NCBI GenBank assembly: GCA_030427245.1
Contig: JAUHXA010000001.1
Coordinates: 27,899-91,898, forward strand
Direction of reading: 5' to 3'
Length of the DNA stretch: 64,000 nucleotides
Source of the DNA: Bacteroidia bacterium
GTDB taxonomy: Bacteria; Bacteroidota; Bacteroidia; Chitinophagales; UBA2359
A program made the position numbers and the translations under genes. A model generated the notes under the pieces. It was not told where the DNA came from and did not search any database. It saw only the letters and a program-made list of their open reading frames with translations. Below, piece after piece: positions 26,635 to 39,030 of this stretch. Each line of letters opens with the position of its first letter. The first letter of the stretch is position 1.

Positions 26635-27659
26635 TAATGGTCTAAATTTACCTCTGTCAAACCTTCCAAAAAGGCCTTCAAATCTTCTCTTTCCTGCTCT
26701 GTTAATTCAAAAGGACGAATGTGCGGACTTTTACTGACATGTGGTTTTCCACCCATTTCATAATGTCGAATCACCTCCTCGAGTGTGTTCAAACTGCCAT
26801 CGTGCATGTAAGGAGCAGTTAAGGCGATGTTTCGGAGACTAGGTACTTTGAATTTAGCCATGTCGACCGAATCTCTGGTAATCAAAAAACGCCCTTCGTC
26901 CTTGTAGTGGATGTATAATCCATTGTTTTCGTAAGCATTGGAGGTAAAATTGAAGCCGCTGTGACATTGGGTGCAATTTGTTTTTTTCGATTGAAACAAT
27001 GCAAGACCTCTTATTTGAGCAGGAGAGAATGCGTCTTTTTGACCTTCAAAATGGTACTGATCGTAAGGGCTATTGCCGCTTATCAATGTTTTTTGGAAAG
27101 CAGCTAAGGCACGAGTGATGGTAAAACCGCTTATTTCTCGATTGTATGCTTTTTGAGTCATTTCCACATATTCAGGCTGGTTTTTCAGTCGTTTTACCGC
27201 TTCCTTTAGGGTCAAATTCATTTCTGCGTGATCGGTTAAGGGCACCATTACTTGAAGAGCCAAAGTTCTTGCTCCACCATCTCTCAAAAATGCGGTGTTA
27301 TAAGCCAAATTCATCAAAGGAGGCGCATTTCTTTTACCTAATCTTCCAGATACTCCCCTACTGAATTTTACCGTATCACTAAATGCCTTGCGAGGGTGAT
27401 GACAAGAAGCACAGGCAATGCTGCTATCGCTGGACAAAATGGGGTCGAAAAATAGTTTTTTGCCCAATGCCACGCTTTCTATGGTTAGGGGATTGTCATT
27501 TGAAATATTGGGCTCGGGAAATCCTTTAGGAACGGACAAGGGATAAGAGGAGACTTGTGAATGTACTTTCTCCGTTTTCTGTTGCTGACAGGCAGAAGAA
27601 AATATTCCACAAAAAAGCAGAAATAGAAGCCCTAAACTGATGAGGTGTGTTTTTTTCAA
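26631..27659 (-). CDS. Di-haem cytochrome c peroxidase (MauG/CCP family) lipoprotein
   Basis: A 342-residue exported protein. A lipobox ends at Cys24 (FSSAC). Two c-type haem motifs are visible: CASCH (83-87, followed by HPRKAF) and CTQCH (229-233). The HDGSLNTLEEVIRHYEMGG segment near 290-310 is the conserved C-terminal part of the CCP family. It probably reduces hydrogen peroxide in the periplasm or acts as a MauG-like redox enzyme. It converges on the acetyltransferase gene. Confidence 0.9.
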   Translation of the reverse strand: MKKTHLISLGLLFLLFCGIFSSACQQQKTEKVHSQVSSYPLSVPKGFPEPNISNDNPLTIESVALGKKLFFDPILSSDSSIACASCHHPRKAFSDTVKFSRGVSGRLGKRNAPPLMNLAYNTAFLRDGGARTLALQVMVPLTDHAEMNLTLKEAVKRLKNQPEYVEMTQKAYNREISGFTITRALAAFQKTLISGNSPYDQYHFEGQKDAFSPAQIRGLALFQSKKTNCTQCHSGFNFTSNAYENNGLYIHYKDEGRFLITRDSVDMAKFKVPSLRNIALTAPYMHDGSLNTLEEVIRHYEMGGKPHVSKSPHIRPFELTEQEREDLKAFLEGLTEVNLDHY

Positions 27660-27816
27660 AAAAATCTATTTTTCTTTTACCGTTCTTTCTTTTTCCATGC
27701 AACTTTTAGGCGTTTTTAGATACTTTTAGAGAGTAACCCAAAATGGAATAAAGAAGCAATAAAAATAGCTATAATTTTTGACTCTAAAATTACAGACAAA
27801 CTAAAATCAACAAACG

Positions 27817-28503
27817 ATGAATCACATTCTTAAATTTTCGCTTTTTCTTTTTTTCACAAGCACTTTCTATTTTTCCTTGCAAGCTCAGCAACAAGCCGTT
27901 CCTTCTTTTGATGCCATACACGCTTCGGGCAATGTCGAAGTTTTATTGCAGCAGGGCGGCGGTGAGAGCGTAAACATTGAAGTTGAAGGAGTTGAAGAAG
28001 ACAAAGTAATGACCGAAGTCAAAGGGGGTATTTTAAAGGTACGTATCAAAGACGTTATTTACAACAAACACAAAAGTGCGAGGGTAGTGGTGACCTATAG
28101 AGACCTTCGAGAAATCAAAGCACAAGCTGGGGCAAGAATTTATAGCCGTACAGCGATTAAAGGCGACCAATTAGAAATCAGAGCAGGAAGTGGCGCAAAC
28201 GTTGCTTTGGAAATATGGGTGGATGTCGTAGAAGGACGTGCGGCTGAAGGTGGAGAAATCGAATTGACAGGTGAAGTGCATACCTTGAATGCTATTGCTT
28301 CAACAGGAGGCTTGTTTTATGGTTATGGTTTGGAGGCTCAAGAGGTCTATGCTCGCTCCAATACAGGCGGAGAAATAGAGGTGAGTGCCAACAAACGTAT
28401 TGATGCCAAAGCAAATACAGGCGGCAATATCAGCTACAAAGGCAATCCTGTTCACAAAAATACTTCTACCCATTTGGGAGGTACGATTGATGGGCGAAAT
28501 TGA
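27817..28503 (+). CDS. Head GIN domain (DUF2807) protein
   Basis: A 228-residue exported protein with a signal peptide (about 1-23). The mature part has the beta-helix repeat of the DUF2807 putative auto-transporter adhesin head GIN domain: FDAIHASGNVEVLLQQG at the start and repeating segments such as ARSNTGGEIEV and AKANTGGNISYKG. The GG turns repeat at about 20 residues. It is a structural or adhesive protein; no catalytic motif is seen. Confidence 0.82.
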   Translation: MNHILKFSLFLFFTSTFYFSLQAQQQAVPSFDAIHASGNVEVLLQQGGGESVNIEVEGVEEDKVMTEVKGGILKVRIKDVIYNKHKSARVVVTYRDLREIKAQAGARIYSRTAIKGDQLEIRAGSGANVALEIWVDVVEGRAAEGGEIELTGEVHTLNAIASTGGLFYGYGLEAQEVYARSNTGGEIEVSANKRIDAKANTGGNISYKGNPVHKNTSTHLGGTIDGRN

Positions 28504-28538
28504 GTTTGATTATGAGAGGAATGAGTGTGAGGGATTGG

Positions 28539-29828
28539 TTAACCAATCTCTAAAACCCATTCCGTTCCTACTTTTCCTGTAATATACAATGCCGCATCGG
28601 TCAAATACATGTCCTCAATTTCAAAATAATTCAGAGTCCCACTCAAATCCGCATAATCCTCCACTTCAATGTGTTTCATTTCACGTTCCAAAAAAGCAGG
28701 GAGTTGTTGAAGTAGATGGTTTGCCCCTTCTTCCATTTTTTCATGCAGAAAATTTTGAAGGCTTTTTTGGGCGAGTCGGCTACCAAATTGAAGTAAGCGA
28801 TCGCTCGACTCCAAAGCATAAGAAAAGTCGGTGATTTTGAGTTTTTTGGTAGTTTTATCGTATTCAGGAATTGCCATCATATAAGCAACACCTGCTAGCT
28901 TTTTGCTGAATACACCCCACTTTACATAAGCACTCAACTTAGATTCTGCTACTAATTGATTATCTTTTGTACCAAACTGAATGTATTCAATATCCAGCCA
29001 TTGTTTACCCCTATCAAACTTAAAATGTTTATTTTGAAGTAATTGTGACAAGGCTTCAAAACCCACAATTGCAGTCGCATTTTCTCGTTTAGGGAGAATT
29101 TCTAAGTAGTTGTTGATGGTAAAATCAGGCAAGATGTGAGTTCCTTCGTAGCGGCTTACCGAAGGTGTGCCAAAAATGGCTTCGGGTTGTATAGGCATAC
29201 TCAGGGTCAATTCAACATGTTCCTTTGCGACCAAAAAGGCCCCTACTTCCACCTTGTCCGCTTCCAGTTTCGCATCCAACCACCAGTCAAAATCATCATG
29301 TAAACCAATGGGGTCTCGTAGAATTTTCCAAGCATCCTCTACATAACTGTGAACGTTCAACTCTTTCGCCACCCACTCATCAATCTTTTGGGCAAAAGTA
29401 TTAACCTGTACTTGAATAAATGGATATAAAATTCCCGCCAAACCAATCTTCATCACCACCATTTCCATATACGGTTTTTGTAGCCAATGAAAAGCACCCG
29501 AAGTTTGGGTTAATAGCTGCCAACTGCTGTTCAAAATGGGCTTGAGGCGGTATTCTACTTCAATGTCAAATTCCGTTTTATCCACTTGCGGTGTATAAAC
29601 ATCAAAAACACCTAGCAATTGTTTTTTGAGTTTCATCTTTGCCCAAACATGCAATTTGGCGGTTAGTAGTAAGTAACCATCCTGTCCAATAACTTTGATG
29701 GGCGCAGTTTTGGTTACTTTCAAGTCTATCATATTACCACCTTGTTCATCATGCAACAGCGTTTCGTGAAAATATTCATTCGCCTGCTGTTCAATGACTT
29801 CAATGGGGACTTTGATTTGTAGATTCAA
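28539..29828 (-). CDS. DUF4403 family protein
   Basis: A 429-residue protein, largely beta, without a clear signal peptide. It is built of two long BPI/SMP-like halves; segments such as INLQIKVPIEVIEQQANEYF, TKLHVWAKMKLKKQL and LHEKMEEGANHLLQQLP match DUF4403. Family members are predicted lipid-binding or envelope-associated proteins; the role is unknown. It stands alone between the GIN-domain and ligA genes and reads in the same direction as ligA. Confidence 0.75.
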   Translation of the reverse strand: MNLQIKVPIEVIEQQANEYFHETLLHDEQGGNMIDLKVTKTAPIKVIGQDGYLLLTAKLHVWAKMKLKKQLLGVFDVYTPQVDKTEFDIEVEYRLKPILNSSWQLLTQTSGAFHWLQKPYMEMVVMKIGLAGILYPFIQVQVNTFAQKIDEWVAKELNVHSYVEDAWKILRDPIGLHDDFDWWLDAKLEADKVEVGAFLVAKEHVELTLSMPIQPEAIFGTPSVSRYEGTHILPDFTINNYLEILPKRENATAIVGFEALSQLLQNKHFKFDRGKQWLDIEYIQFGTKDNQLVAESKLSAYVKWGVFSKKLAGVAYMMAIPEYDKTTKKLKITDFSYALESSDRLLQFGSRLAQKSLQNFLHEKMEEGANHLLQQLPAFLEREMKHIEVEDYADLSGTLNYFEIEDMYLTDAALYITGKVGTEWVLEIG

Positions 29829-30029
29829 TGAGGAATTGATTATTGGTGATTAGTAGATGGGTGACTGTTGGTGAATATTCAAAAACACTCACTAATATCA
29901 CAAAGCCAAAGTTAGTAAGAAAGCATGGTTTGTAGTGATTGGTTATCTCCATTTGATTACTTTTGAAGTATAGAATTGAAGTACTGATAAAACTAAGGCA
30001 CCCATCACAAGTCACCAACCCACCAATTA
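29829..30029. other. Intergenic region without a recognised feature
   Basis: 201 bases between DUF4403 and ligA, A/T-rich. No gene, terminator or palindrome was found. Confidence 0.5.
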
Positions 30030-32466
<2,437 letters not shown>

Positions 32467-33078
32467 ATGAAGAAAAACAATAAGTCGGTTATTATTGGTG
32501 AAGTACCCGCTTTGGGTTTGGTCTTTGCAGATGTTTTGGCAGTTGGGGTACTGATTGTCTTGCTTCTGCTTGCCTACTCTTTTTTCTTCCAACCTGCACA
32601 CCTTCAAACCCTTTATACTCGTACTCATCAAAATACTTTGCTCAATGAATTTGAAGGTGCTTTTGGGGCAGAAATTGGAGCAGGTAGTATCCGCAACGAA
32701 ATAGAAGGCAACCAAATTAGATGGGGTTTTCACTCCAATTTATTGTACGCCAATGGTTCAGAAGTATTGTCTGAAAGCGGAAGGCGAATTTTGAACCGTT
32801 GCAGCAAGGCATTGGAGCAGATTCCCGATAGTTTGTATCAGCAGATTCAAGTTATTGTTTTTACCAAAGGGGGGCAATTGCCAGACGAAAGTATCTTGAG
32901 ACGAGGTGGAATGAGCGATTATTTTGATTTGGCAGCCCAACGAGCAAAAAATACAACGAATTATTTGGTCAGAAACACACAAACGGTTTCAGCAAATCAC
33001 TTCAATAGTTCTATGCAGCGAGTTGCAGCAAATGCTTTGGATGATAGAAAAGTGGAGATGGTGATTTATTTGCATTGA
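32467..33078 (+). CDS. MotB/OmpA-like single-pass membrane protein
   Basis: A 203-residue protein with a membrane helix at about 18-42 followed by a periplasmic domain. The order (short cytoplasmic tail, one helix, linker, LYANGSEVLSESGRRILN... block near 95-120) resembles MotB/OmpA-C domains that bind peptidoglycan, though the canonical pattern is weak. A motor partner (MotA) is not encoded nearby. The function is inferred only loosely. Confidence 0.6.
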   Translation: MKKNNKSVIIGEVPALGLVFADVLAVGVLIVLLLLAYSFFFQPAHLQTLYTRTHQNTLLNEFEGAFGAEIGAGSIRNEIEGNQIRWGFHSNLLYANGSEVLSESGRRILNRCSKALEQIPDSLYQQIQVIVFTKGGQLPDESILRRGGMSDYFDLAAQRAKNTTNYLVRNTQTVSANHFNSSMQRVAANALDDRKVEMVIYLH

Positions 33079-33244
33079 ACTGTCTAACAACATTCACCTT
33101 TAAATACAGATTTCGCAGATATTTCAGATGTTACAGATAAACAATCATTTGGATAGTTGAAATATTGGAATATAAAATTTTGATAAACAAAACTTTATGT
33201 CAAGAACATCGTAATGTAGGTTAAAATCTCTCACCACTCTATTT

Positions 33245-33469
33245 AGTGCCTGAACGGAAACTCACAGAGGGTTTATAATCAATGTATTGTAGTTGAAAAA
33301 ACATTTGAACTTTTTTGAAAATCAAAGAACTGATATAAGTTCAATAAATTCCTAATAAATGATAGTCAGTTTGCTATGGAAATACAAAAATTGCCTTAAA
33401 AAGTTCGTTTATTTAAGTATTTAGTTATGTTTTGAAATTCAGTTAGTTAAGGGTTTCCGTTCAAGCACT
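33245..33469. mobile_element. MITE-like element with terminal inverted repeats
   Basis: A 225-bp non-coding element. Its ends are a 19-bp inverted repeat (left AGTGCCTGAACGGAAACTC, right as complement AGTGCTTGAACGGAAACCC, 17/19 identical). It is flanked by a 4-bp direct repeat, ATTT, at 33241-33244 and 33470-33473, as after transposition. The inside is A/T-rich and has no ORF. The right end touches the stop codon of the sensor kinase, whose TAG uses one base of the duplication and two of the element. Removing the element leaves TAG in the same place, so the protein was not changed. Confidence 0.75.
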
Positions 33470-35531
33470 ATTTACAGATGGTAAAGTAGAAAGTAGTGCC
33501 TTTCCCAAGCTCTGATTCCAGCCAGATTTTTCCACCATGTTGCTCTACGATTTTTTTGCAGGTAGCCAATCCAATACCCGTGCCTTCATATTGGTTTTTA
33601 CTATGTAGTTTTTTGAAGAGTAAAAAGATTTTATTGCAGTGTTCTGAAGCGATTCCTATTCCATTATCCGACACCGAAAATTGCCAATAATTACCTTTAT
33701 CGATTGCAGATATTTGAATAACAGGTGACGTATCAGGTTGTTGGAATTTTATTGCATTGGCAATTAGATTTTGAAATAGCTGCAACATTTTTGTTTCGTT
33801 GGCAATAAAATTTTGAGGAATGTTGGTGAAATGGATATTTGCTTTTTGTGTTCCAATGGTTTTTTGAAGTCCGTTAACTACCTTTTGAAGCAATTCTTTC
33901 ATATTGAAGGTAGTAACGGTATGTGCCTGTGTATCAACAAGAGAATAAGTAAGCAAGTCGTTGATAAGCAAATCCATATTTTTAGCACATTGCTCTATGA
34001 ATTGCAAAAAGTCAAAAGCATCTTTGTCCAATTGTTTGGCATAATTATCTTTTAGAATCTCTACCAACCCTATAATCGTGAGTAAAGGTTCTCGAAGGTC
34101 ATGGGAGGCGATATAAGCAAAATTTTCCAATTGCATATTGGAGTCAATATACCTTTGAAGTTCTTGATTTTTTTCTTTCAGTTCTTTAGCTTTTGTCTCT
34201 AAGTTCAATAATATCTTTTTCTTTTCGGTAATGTCTTGAATCATCAAAACCCTGTATTGGAGATTGCCTTTTTTATCTCTTACTGCCGAAGCAGATACAT
34301 GCCCCCATATTACCTCTCCATTTTTGGTGATGTATCTTTTTTCAAAGTTAGACTCACTATTATTTTGTGTATCAATCTCCTGAAAACTTTTGATATGTTT
34401 ATTCATATCTTCAGGATGCGTAATATCAAAAGCAGTCATATTCTTCAATTCCTCAAAGGAATACTGCAACATTCGAGAGAATTTATTATTCACATGATTC
34501 AACACAAAACTCGAATAATTGCTAATAACGATTCCTATCGGACTCTCTTCAAATAAATTTCTAAACATGGATTCGCTTTGCCGAAGCTCCTCTTCCATTT
34601 TGACTCTCTTGGTGACATCTCTAAAACTCCAAACACGCCCTACTATTTTATCATCTACCTTTTGAGGTTGCGAATACCTCTCAAAAACTCGCCCATCTTT
34701 AAAGTGTAAAACATCGAAACTAACAGCTGTAGGGTCACTATATAGTTCTCCTACTTTGGAAATAAATTGATCTGGATCTGTTAGTTGGGAAAGCACAAAA
34801 TTTAGCCCTACCGCTTCGTTTTTACTGTAGGCCATTTCTACAGGCATTTTCCACATTTTAACGAACTGTTTATTGAAGCGAACCATTTTTCCATTTCCAT
34901 CTGCAATCAATAAGCCATCGGCAGTAGATTCGATGGTTGCTTCTAACAAAGAAACAGATTCAGCAAGTTCTTGTGTTTTAATACTGTTCTCTATCTCTCG
35001 TCTTTTGACTAGTTCATCGGTTATTGCACGATTCAATTCTGATTCCAATCGACTAGAACATACCTTCAATACTGTCTGAATCAATTCGATATTTTCAATA
35101 GGCTTGGTATCTAAAACCGCAAGATGCCCAATCACCATTTTTTTATCATTGAACAATGGTATGCCAATATAGCTTTCCAATTCCCATTCCACTAAATCTA
35201 CATCTTTGGGAAATTTTGTTTGAATATCTTTTGGGTAAATTTTTATTTCTTCGTTGAACAGGACATGTTCGCAGGGGGTATGTGCAATAGAGTATTCATA
35301 TTCTTTGACAAGGGATTCGCCTGTCCACAGCGACTTTGCTCTTATTTTGTAAGTATCACGAAAATACTCTCCAATTAAGACATACCTCACATTCAGATTT
35401 TTAGAGATGCTTTCTACGACTGTATCAAAGAAACTTCCTCCATGAGCAAGAGCAATCTCATAGAGAATATTGAACAATACTTTTTCAGAAGTATTGATGG
35501 AGAGAGAAGGTATTTGGGGTGAGTCAGGCAT
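33468..35531 (-). CDS. Hybrid-free sensor histidine kinase with GAF and PAS domains
   Basis: A 687-residue soluble kinase with no membrane helix. An N-terminal GAF-like domain (about 15-165) senses a ligand; a PAS/PAC domain (about 197-310) and a second PAS (320-440) with a YISRGEVIWGHVSAS-type PAC segment follow. A short coiled coil leads to HisKA with phospho-acceptor His477 (IASHDLREP). The ATPase domain has NLIANAIKF (N box), DNGIGIA (G1) and GTGIGLATCKKIVEQHGG (G2). No receiver domain or cognate regulator is adjacent, so it probably signals through a distant partner. The gene end coincides with the MITE-like element. Confidence 0.92.
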   Translation of the reverse strand: MPDSPQIPSLSINTSEKVLFNILYEIALAHGGSFFDTVVESISKNLNVRYVLIGEYFRDTYKIRAKSLWTGESLVKEYEYSIAHTPCEHVLFNEEIKIYPKDIQTKFPKDVDLVEWELESYIGIPLFNDKKMVIGHLAVLDTKPIENIELIQTVLKVCSSRLESELNRAITDELVKRREIENSIKTQELAESVSLLEATIESTADGLLIADGNGKMVRFNKQFVKMWKMPVEMAYSKNEAVGLNFVLSQLTDPDQFISKVGELYSDPTAVSFDVLHFKDGRVFERYSQPQKVDDKIVGRVWSFRDVTKRVKMEEELRQSESMFRNLFEESPIGIVISNYSSFVLNHVNNKFSRMLQYSFEELKNMTAFDITHPEDMNKHIKSFQEIDTQNNSESNFEKRYITKNGEVIWGHVSASAVRDKKGNLQYRVLMIQDITEKKKILLNLETKAKELKEKNQELQRYIDSNMQLENFAYIASHDLREPLLTIIGLVEILKDNYAKQLDKDAFDFLQFIEQCAKNMDLLINDLLTYSLVDTQAHTVTTFNMKELLQKVVNGLQKTIGTQKANIHFTNIPQNFIANETKMLQLFQNLIANAIKFQQPDTSPVIQISAIDKGNYWQFSVSDNGIGIASEHCNKIFLLFKKLHSKNQYEGTGIGLATCKKIVEQHGGKIWLESELGKGTTFYFTICK

Positions 35532-35679
35532 AAAATAATAAATTGACGAGTCATTATTATTTATTCAACAAGTATTGTGCCACTACAAAAACAGGGCTGT
35601 TTGTGCAAGTTTAGATTCAAATACGTTATTTTTTGGTAGAGAAAATGATTTTTACTTAACGATAGGTTTTAGAAACCGT

Positions 35680-37986
35680 TTAATCTATGACATAACCATT
35701 GAATAAAAATCCTTCTTCCTCCTGCAATTTGGTGTAAACATTTGAATCTAATGGCCTTATCATGAATTCATCTGCAATAATATTGTCTCCCACCAAACTT
35801 ATTTTGATTCGATTATCAGGATGATGAACAGTGATAAGGTGATCGGCTCTTACCCAATCTTTGTAGATGTCCAATCTGTCTTTTGGGTCGTAGTAAATTT
35901 GAGCAACTTCGGCATTTTCAACATTGAATTGTTTGTAGCTAAAGTCAGGAAAAGCAGCGTGTTTGTCGTCGGATTTTACCCAAACAGAAATAAGATACAA
36001 TTGACCAGCTTTGGCATTAGGTATTTTCCCTTCAAAAAGCACCATTTCGCCCGCTTCTTGCTGCAATGCTTTTTCGCCAAACAAAGCATCCGCATAATTC
36101 CCGTCTTCAAAATGGTTGATGACCACATTGTTGATACTATCTGTACTCCAATAATTAGGTGTTTGGAATCGAAAAAGGCTGTCTTTTTGTGCTGCAAATT
36201 GCAGTTTGATTTGTTCCTTATTATCATTGAAGGCAGATAAAGGGAGCTCATAGAGGGCTTCTTCCTCTTTTTGATAAATTAGCTTCGCTTTTTTTAGAAT
36301 TCGTTCTTCATCCGGTAAAAACTTTTTGCCATGAGCGACCAATAACAACGGTTTATCGTTTGGGTAATCCTTCAATATTTCTTTCGCAATCAAAGTATCA
36401 CTCATCAATTGACCCATTTTCATGGCCCGACTGATGGAGTAACGCCCCAAGAATGTACTATTCATCGCCAAACCTGTTTGATACGATGCTTTGCAGCCCA
36501 TATACAATCCGCCCGAACCTCTTTCGGTCACATAGATTTTTTCCGAGCCTACATTGAAGTAAGGGAACACCATAATGGCTTGAAAATCCTCTACTTTGTA
36601 GCCTTTTTCTTCTAAAATGTTATTGTAGTTCGTTGTTTGACCATAAAAATCATGGTCAGCATGATTCACTTTAATGATATAATCCTTTTTGGCTTTAATC
36701 ATCTGATAGCCTTCTATTGCCCATAACGAAAACAGTAGAAAGAGCATCATTACTGCAATTTTTCTCACTCCTTCAATGGACATTCGTCTGAAAACCAAAT
36801 AAAAATAAAAAGCAGCATAGACAGTGAAGATGTAATAGAATATCCAAGCAAACCGCCCCAATGCACGAAATTGTTTGATTTGAGGCACATAATCCAATAC
36901 AAAAGCAAAACCCTGTTCAAAGGGAATGCACATGGAATACAAAAGAACAACGACAGAAGCCCATATTGCAGTTCGCAAATTATTGGGCAAAACGGGGCGA
37001 ATGATTTTTGACCATTGCCGCTTAACTACATATTTAAAACCCTTGATGAGTGTGAATAAAACCACCAAAACGGCTGTAAATCCGATGTAAGCATAACCTT
37101 CAAATTTGGGCGTATGATTGGAGTAAAAGGTTTTCCAAAATCCGACCAAAGGCACTTCACGAGAGAAAAGGATGGTGCGAGGTTCGGCATGATACACAAA
37201 AAAACCATAGGGCGAGATGTGCATATCAGTCGTTGGGTCGGTCAATATTTGGAAGATTTTGAAGACAACAATGGGCAAAATTGCAGTGAGCAATAATGCA
37301 GTAAATTGCCGCCAATTGACCTGTTTTTTGAAGTAATATTGTAAAAAATAGACCAACAGATAAGCTAAAATAAAGACTGCTGCTATGAGTAGGTAATAAG
37401 CATGGATGAAGGTGAAAAATAGAATGACTATTATTTGCAGCAATACCCAACGATAAGGACGGCTTGAAGTTGTTTGTCGGAGTAGTATGTACCATATTGC
37501 GGGAACAAAAGCCGTCATCGAAAGTCCGAAATGCCCCAATATACGGTGAATTTGAGGTGATAAATGGGCGACTAACAAGGCTACAATAATTGCGTACCAT
37601 ACAGGCAAACGATAATGCCGCAGAATGAGAAATAAAAACAAAATGCAGGGAATGATGGAAAAAAGCATCACAAAATTGATGATGCCAATAGTATAGTTTT
37701 CAATACCAAACAAGTACTCGTTTATCCAATGCAGAGGAACAGCTATGATGGGCATTGGGTCGGCATACATCAAGTAACTACTGTATGGATATCCCATTCC
37801 ATTGAAAGTCAATCGTCCGCCATATTTGACATAGTAGGCAGGCGCATAATAATTTTTCATTCCGTCTCCATAAGGCGCAAATAAATAGTCGTTGAGGTGC
37901 CAAATCACATCCCCCCAGATTAGGAAAGTGATTCCAATGGAGAAAAGAAGTAGAATCGTAATGGGATATTTTTCGAGTAGTTTCAT
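35680..37986 (-). CDS. Large polytopic membrane protein, possible GT-C/YfhO-like
   Basis: A 768-residue protein. About twelve membrane helices occupy residues 1-460, after an N-terminal loop with LFAPYGDGMKNYY. This loop and the helix count recall membrane glycosyltransferases of the GT-C and YfhO-like types, with the acidic D in the first loop. The last about 170 residues are soluble and beta-rich (IKLQFAAQKDSLFRFQTPNYW, FEGKIPNAKAGQLYLISVWV), like a carbohydrate-binding module. Activity and lipid-linked donor are inferred, not shown. It lies between the kinase and tsf without close neighbours. Confidence 0.6.
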   Translation of the reverse strand: MKLLEKYPITILLLFSIGITFLIWGDVIWHLNDYLFAPYGDGMKNYYAPAYYVKYGGRLTFNGMGYPYSSYLMYADPMPIIAVPLHWINEYLFGIENYTIGIINFVMLFSIIPCILFLFLILRHYRLPVWYAIIVALLVAHLSPQIHRILGHFGLSMTAFVPAIWYILLRQTTSSRPYRWVLLQIIVILFFTFIHAYYLLIAAVFILAYLLVYFLQYYFKKQVNWRQFTALLLTAILPIVVFKIFQILTDPTTDMHISPYGFFVYHAEPRTILFSREVPLVGFWKTFYSNHTPKFEGYAYIGFTAVLVVLFTLIKGFKYVVKRQWSKIIRPVLPNNLRTAIWASVVVLLYSMCIPFEQGFAFVLDYVPQIKQFRALGRFAWIFYYIFTVYAAFYFYLVFRRMSIEGVRKIAVMMLFLLFSLWAIEGYQMIKAKKDYIIKVNHADHDFYGQTTNYNNILEEKGYKVEDFQAIMVFPYFNVGSEKIYVTERGSGGLYMGCKASYQTGLAMNSTFLGRYSISRAMKMGQLMSDTLIAKEILKDYPNDKPLLLVAHGKKFLPDEERILKKAKLIYQKEEEALYELPLSAFNDNKEQIKLQFAAQKDSLFRFQTPNYWSTDSINNVVINHFEDGNYADALFGEKALQQEAGEMVLFEGKIPNAKAGQLYLISVWVKSDDKHAAFPDFSYKQFNVENAEVAQIYYDPKDRLDIYKDWVRADHLITVHHPDNRIKISLVGDNIIADEFMIRPLDSNVYTKLQEEEGFLFNGYVID

Positions 37987-38066
37987 AGAGGTAATATTGG
38001 AGGAGAGAAGTGGAATGTAAGATGTAGGAATTTTCTTGCCTCTCGCATCTCAATGACAAGATAAAT

Positions 38067-38105
38067 AAAAAAAGCGCATTTCCGAGATACGAAAATGCGC
38101 TTTTA
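38067..38105 (-). terminator. Terminator after tsf
   Basis: On the minus strand GCGCATTTTCG pairs with CGGAAATGCGC around a short loop, followed by a T-run of seven. It is a good intrinsic terminator for the rplM-rpsI-rpsB-tsf operon. Confidence 0.85.
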
Positions 38106-38130
38106 AAATTATCTTATCAGATGGATTCAA

Positions 38131-38973
38131 TTATCCAATCGCCAATCGCTTGAAGTTTTCCACTTTCAAACCTTTGGAAACAGAATTCAAGTAACTTTTA
38201 ACAGTTTGGCTGTTATCTTTCACAAACTTTTGGTGAACCAAAGTATTTTCTTGGTAGAATTTCTTTAGTTTCCCTTCCGCAATTCTATCCAAGATCTGCT
38301 CAGGTCTTCCTTCTGCACGAGCTTGCTCTCTACCAATTTCCATTTCTTTCTGTTTGGTAGCTTCATCTATAGAATCTTCATCTACTGCAATAGGTTTCAT
38401 TGCAGCTACTTGCATGGCCACATCTTTACCTGCTCCAATGATTTCATCATTGCCTTCTTGATTCAGCCCTACCAATACTCCGATTTTGTTACCAGCATGA
38501 ATATAAGGAACAACTAAAGCCCCTTCTAATTTCTCATATTGAGAAACTTCGATTTTTTCACCAATTTTGCCTACTTGATCTATCAGGTTATCCGCAACAG
38601 TCAATCCATTGAGAGATAATCCCAACAAATCTTCTACTTTAGCAGGCATATTTGCCAACGCAAGGTCAGCTATACTATTTGCAAAAGCAACAAAGTCTTC
38701 ATTTTTGGCTACGAAATCGGTTTCACAGCTCAAAACCAAAGTAATCCCTTTTGTTCCATCATTGGAAACTTTAGCGACTGCAACCCCCTCAGTAGCCTGA
38801 CGGTCAGCTCTTTTGGCAGCTACTTTTTGACCTTTCTTACGAAGAATCTCAATAGCTTTTTCAAAATCACCTTCAGCCTCTTTAAGGGCTTTTTTACAAT
38901 CCATCATACCAGCACCAGTTTGCTTACGCAATTTATTCACTTCTGATGCAGAGATCTTAACAACACTCATCAT
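38131..38973 (-). CDS. tsf: Translation elongation factor EF-Ts
   Basis: A 280-residue EF-Ts. The N-terminal UBA-like domain has LRKQTGAGMMDCKKALKEA, the family signature. The core dimerisation repeats follow (SCETDFVAKNEDFVAFA). EF-Ts removes GDP from EF-Tu, whose gene tuf is at 56230-57426. It is the last gene of the rplM operon, 57 bases after rpsB, and is followed by an intrinsic terminator. The start could be the first or second Met. Confidence 0.97.
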   Translation of the reverse strand: MMSVVKISASEVNKLRKQTGAGMMDCKKALKEAEGDFEKAIEILRKKGQKVAAKRADRQATEGVAVAKVSNDGTKGITLVLSCETDFVAKNEDFVAFANSIADLALANMPAKVEDLLGLSLNGLTVADNLIDQVGKIGEKIEVSQYEKLEGALVVPYIHAGNKIGVLVGLNQEGNDEIIGAGKDVAMQVAAMKPIAVDEDSIDEATKQKEMEIGREQARAEGRPEQILDRIAEGKLKKFYQENTLVHQKFVKDNSQTVKSYLNSVSKGLKVENFKRLAIG

Positions 38974-39030
38974 TGTTTCGATTTATATATTTGATAAAAA
39001 TAGAGAAAAAATAATTGAAAGAAAGATATA

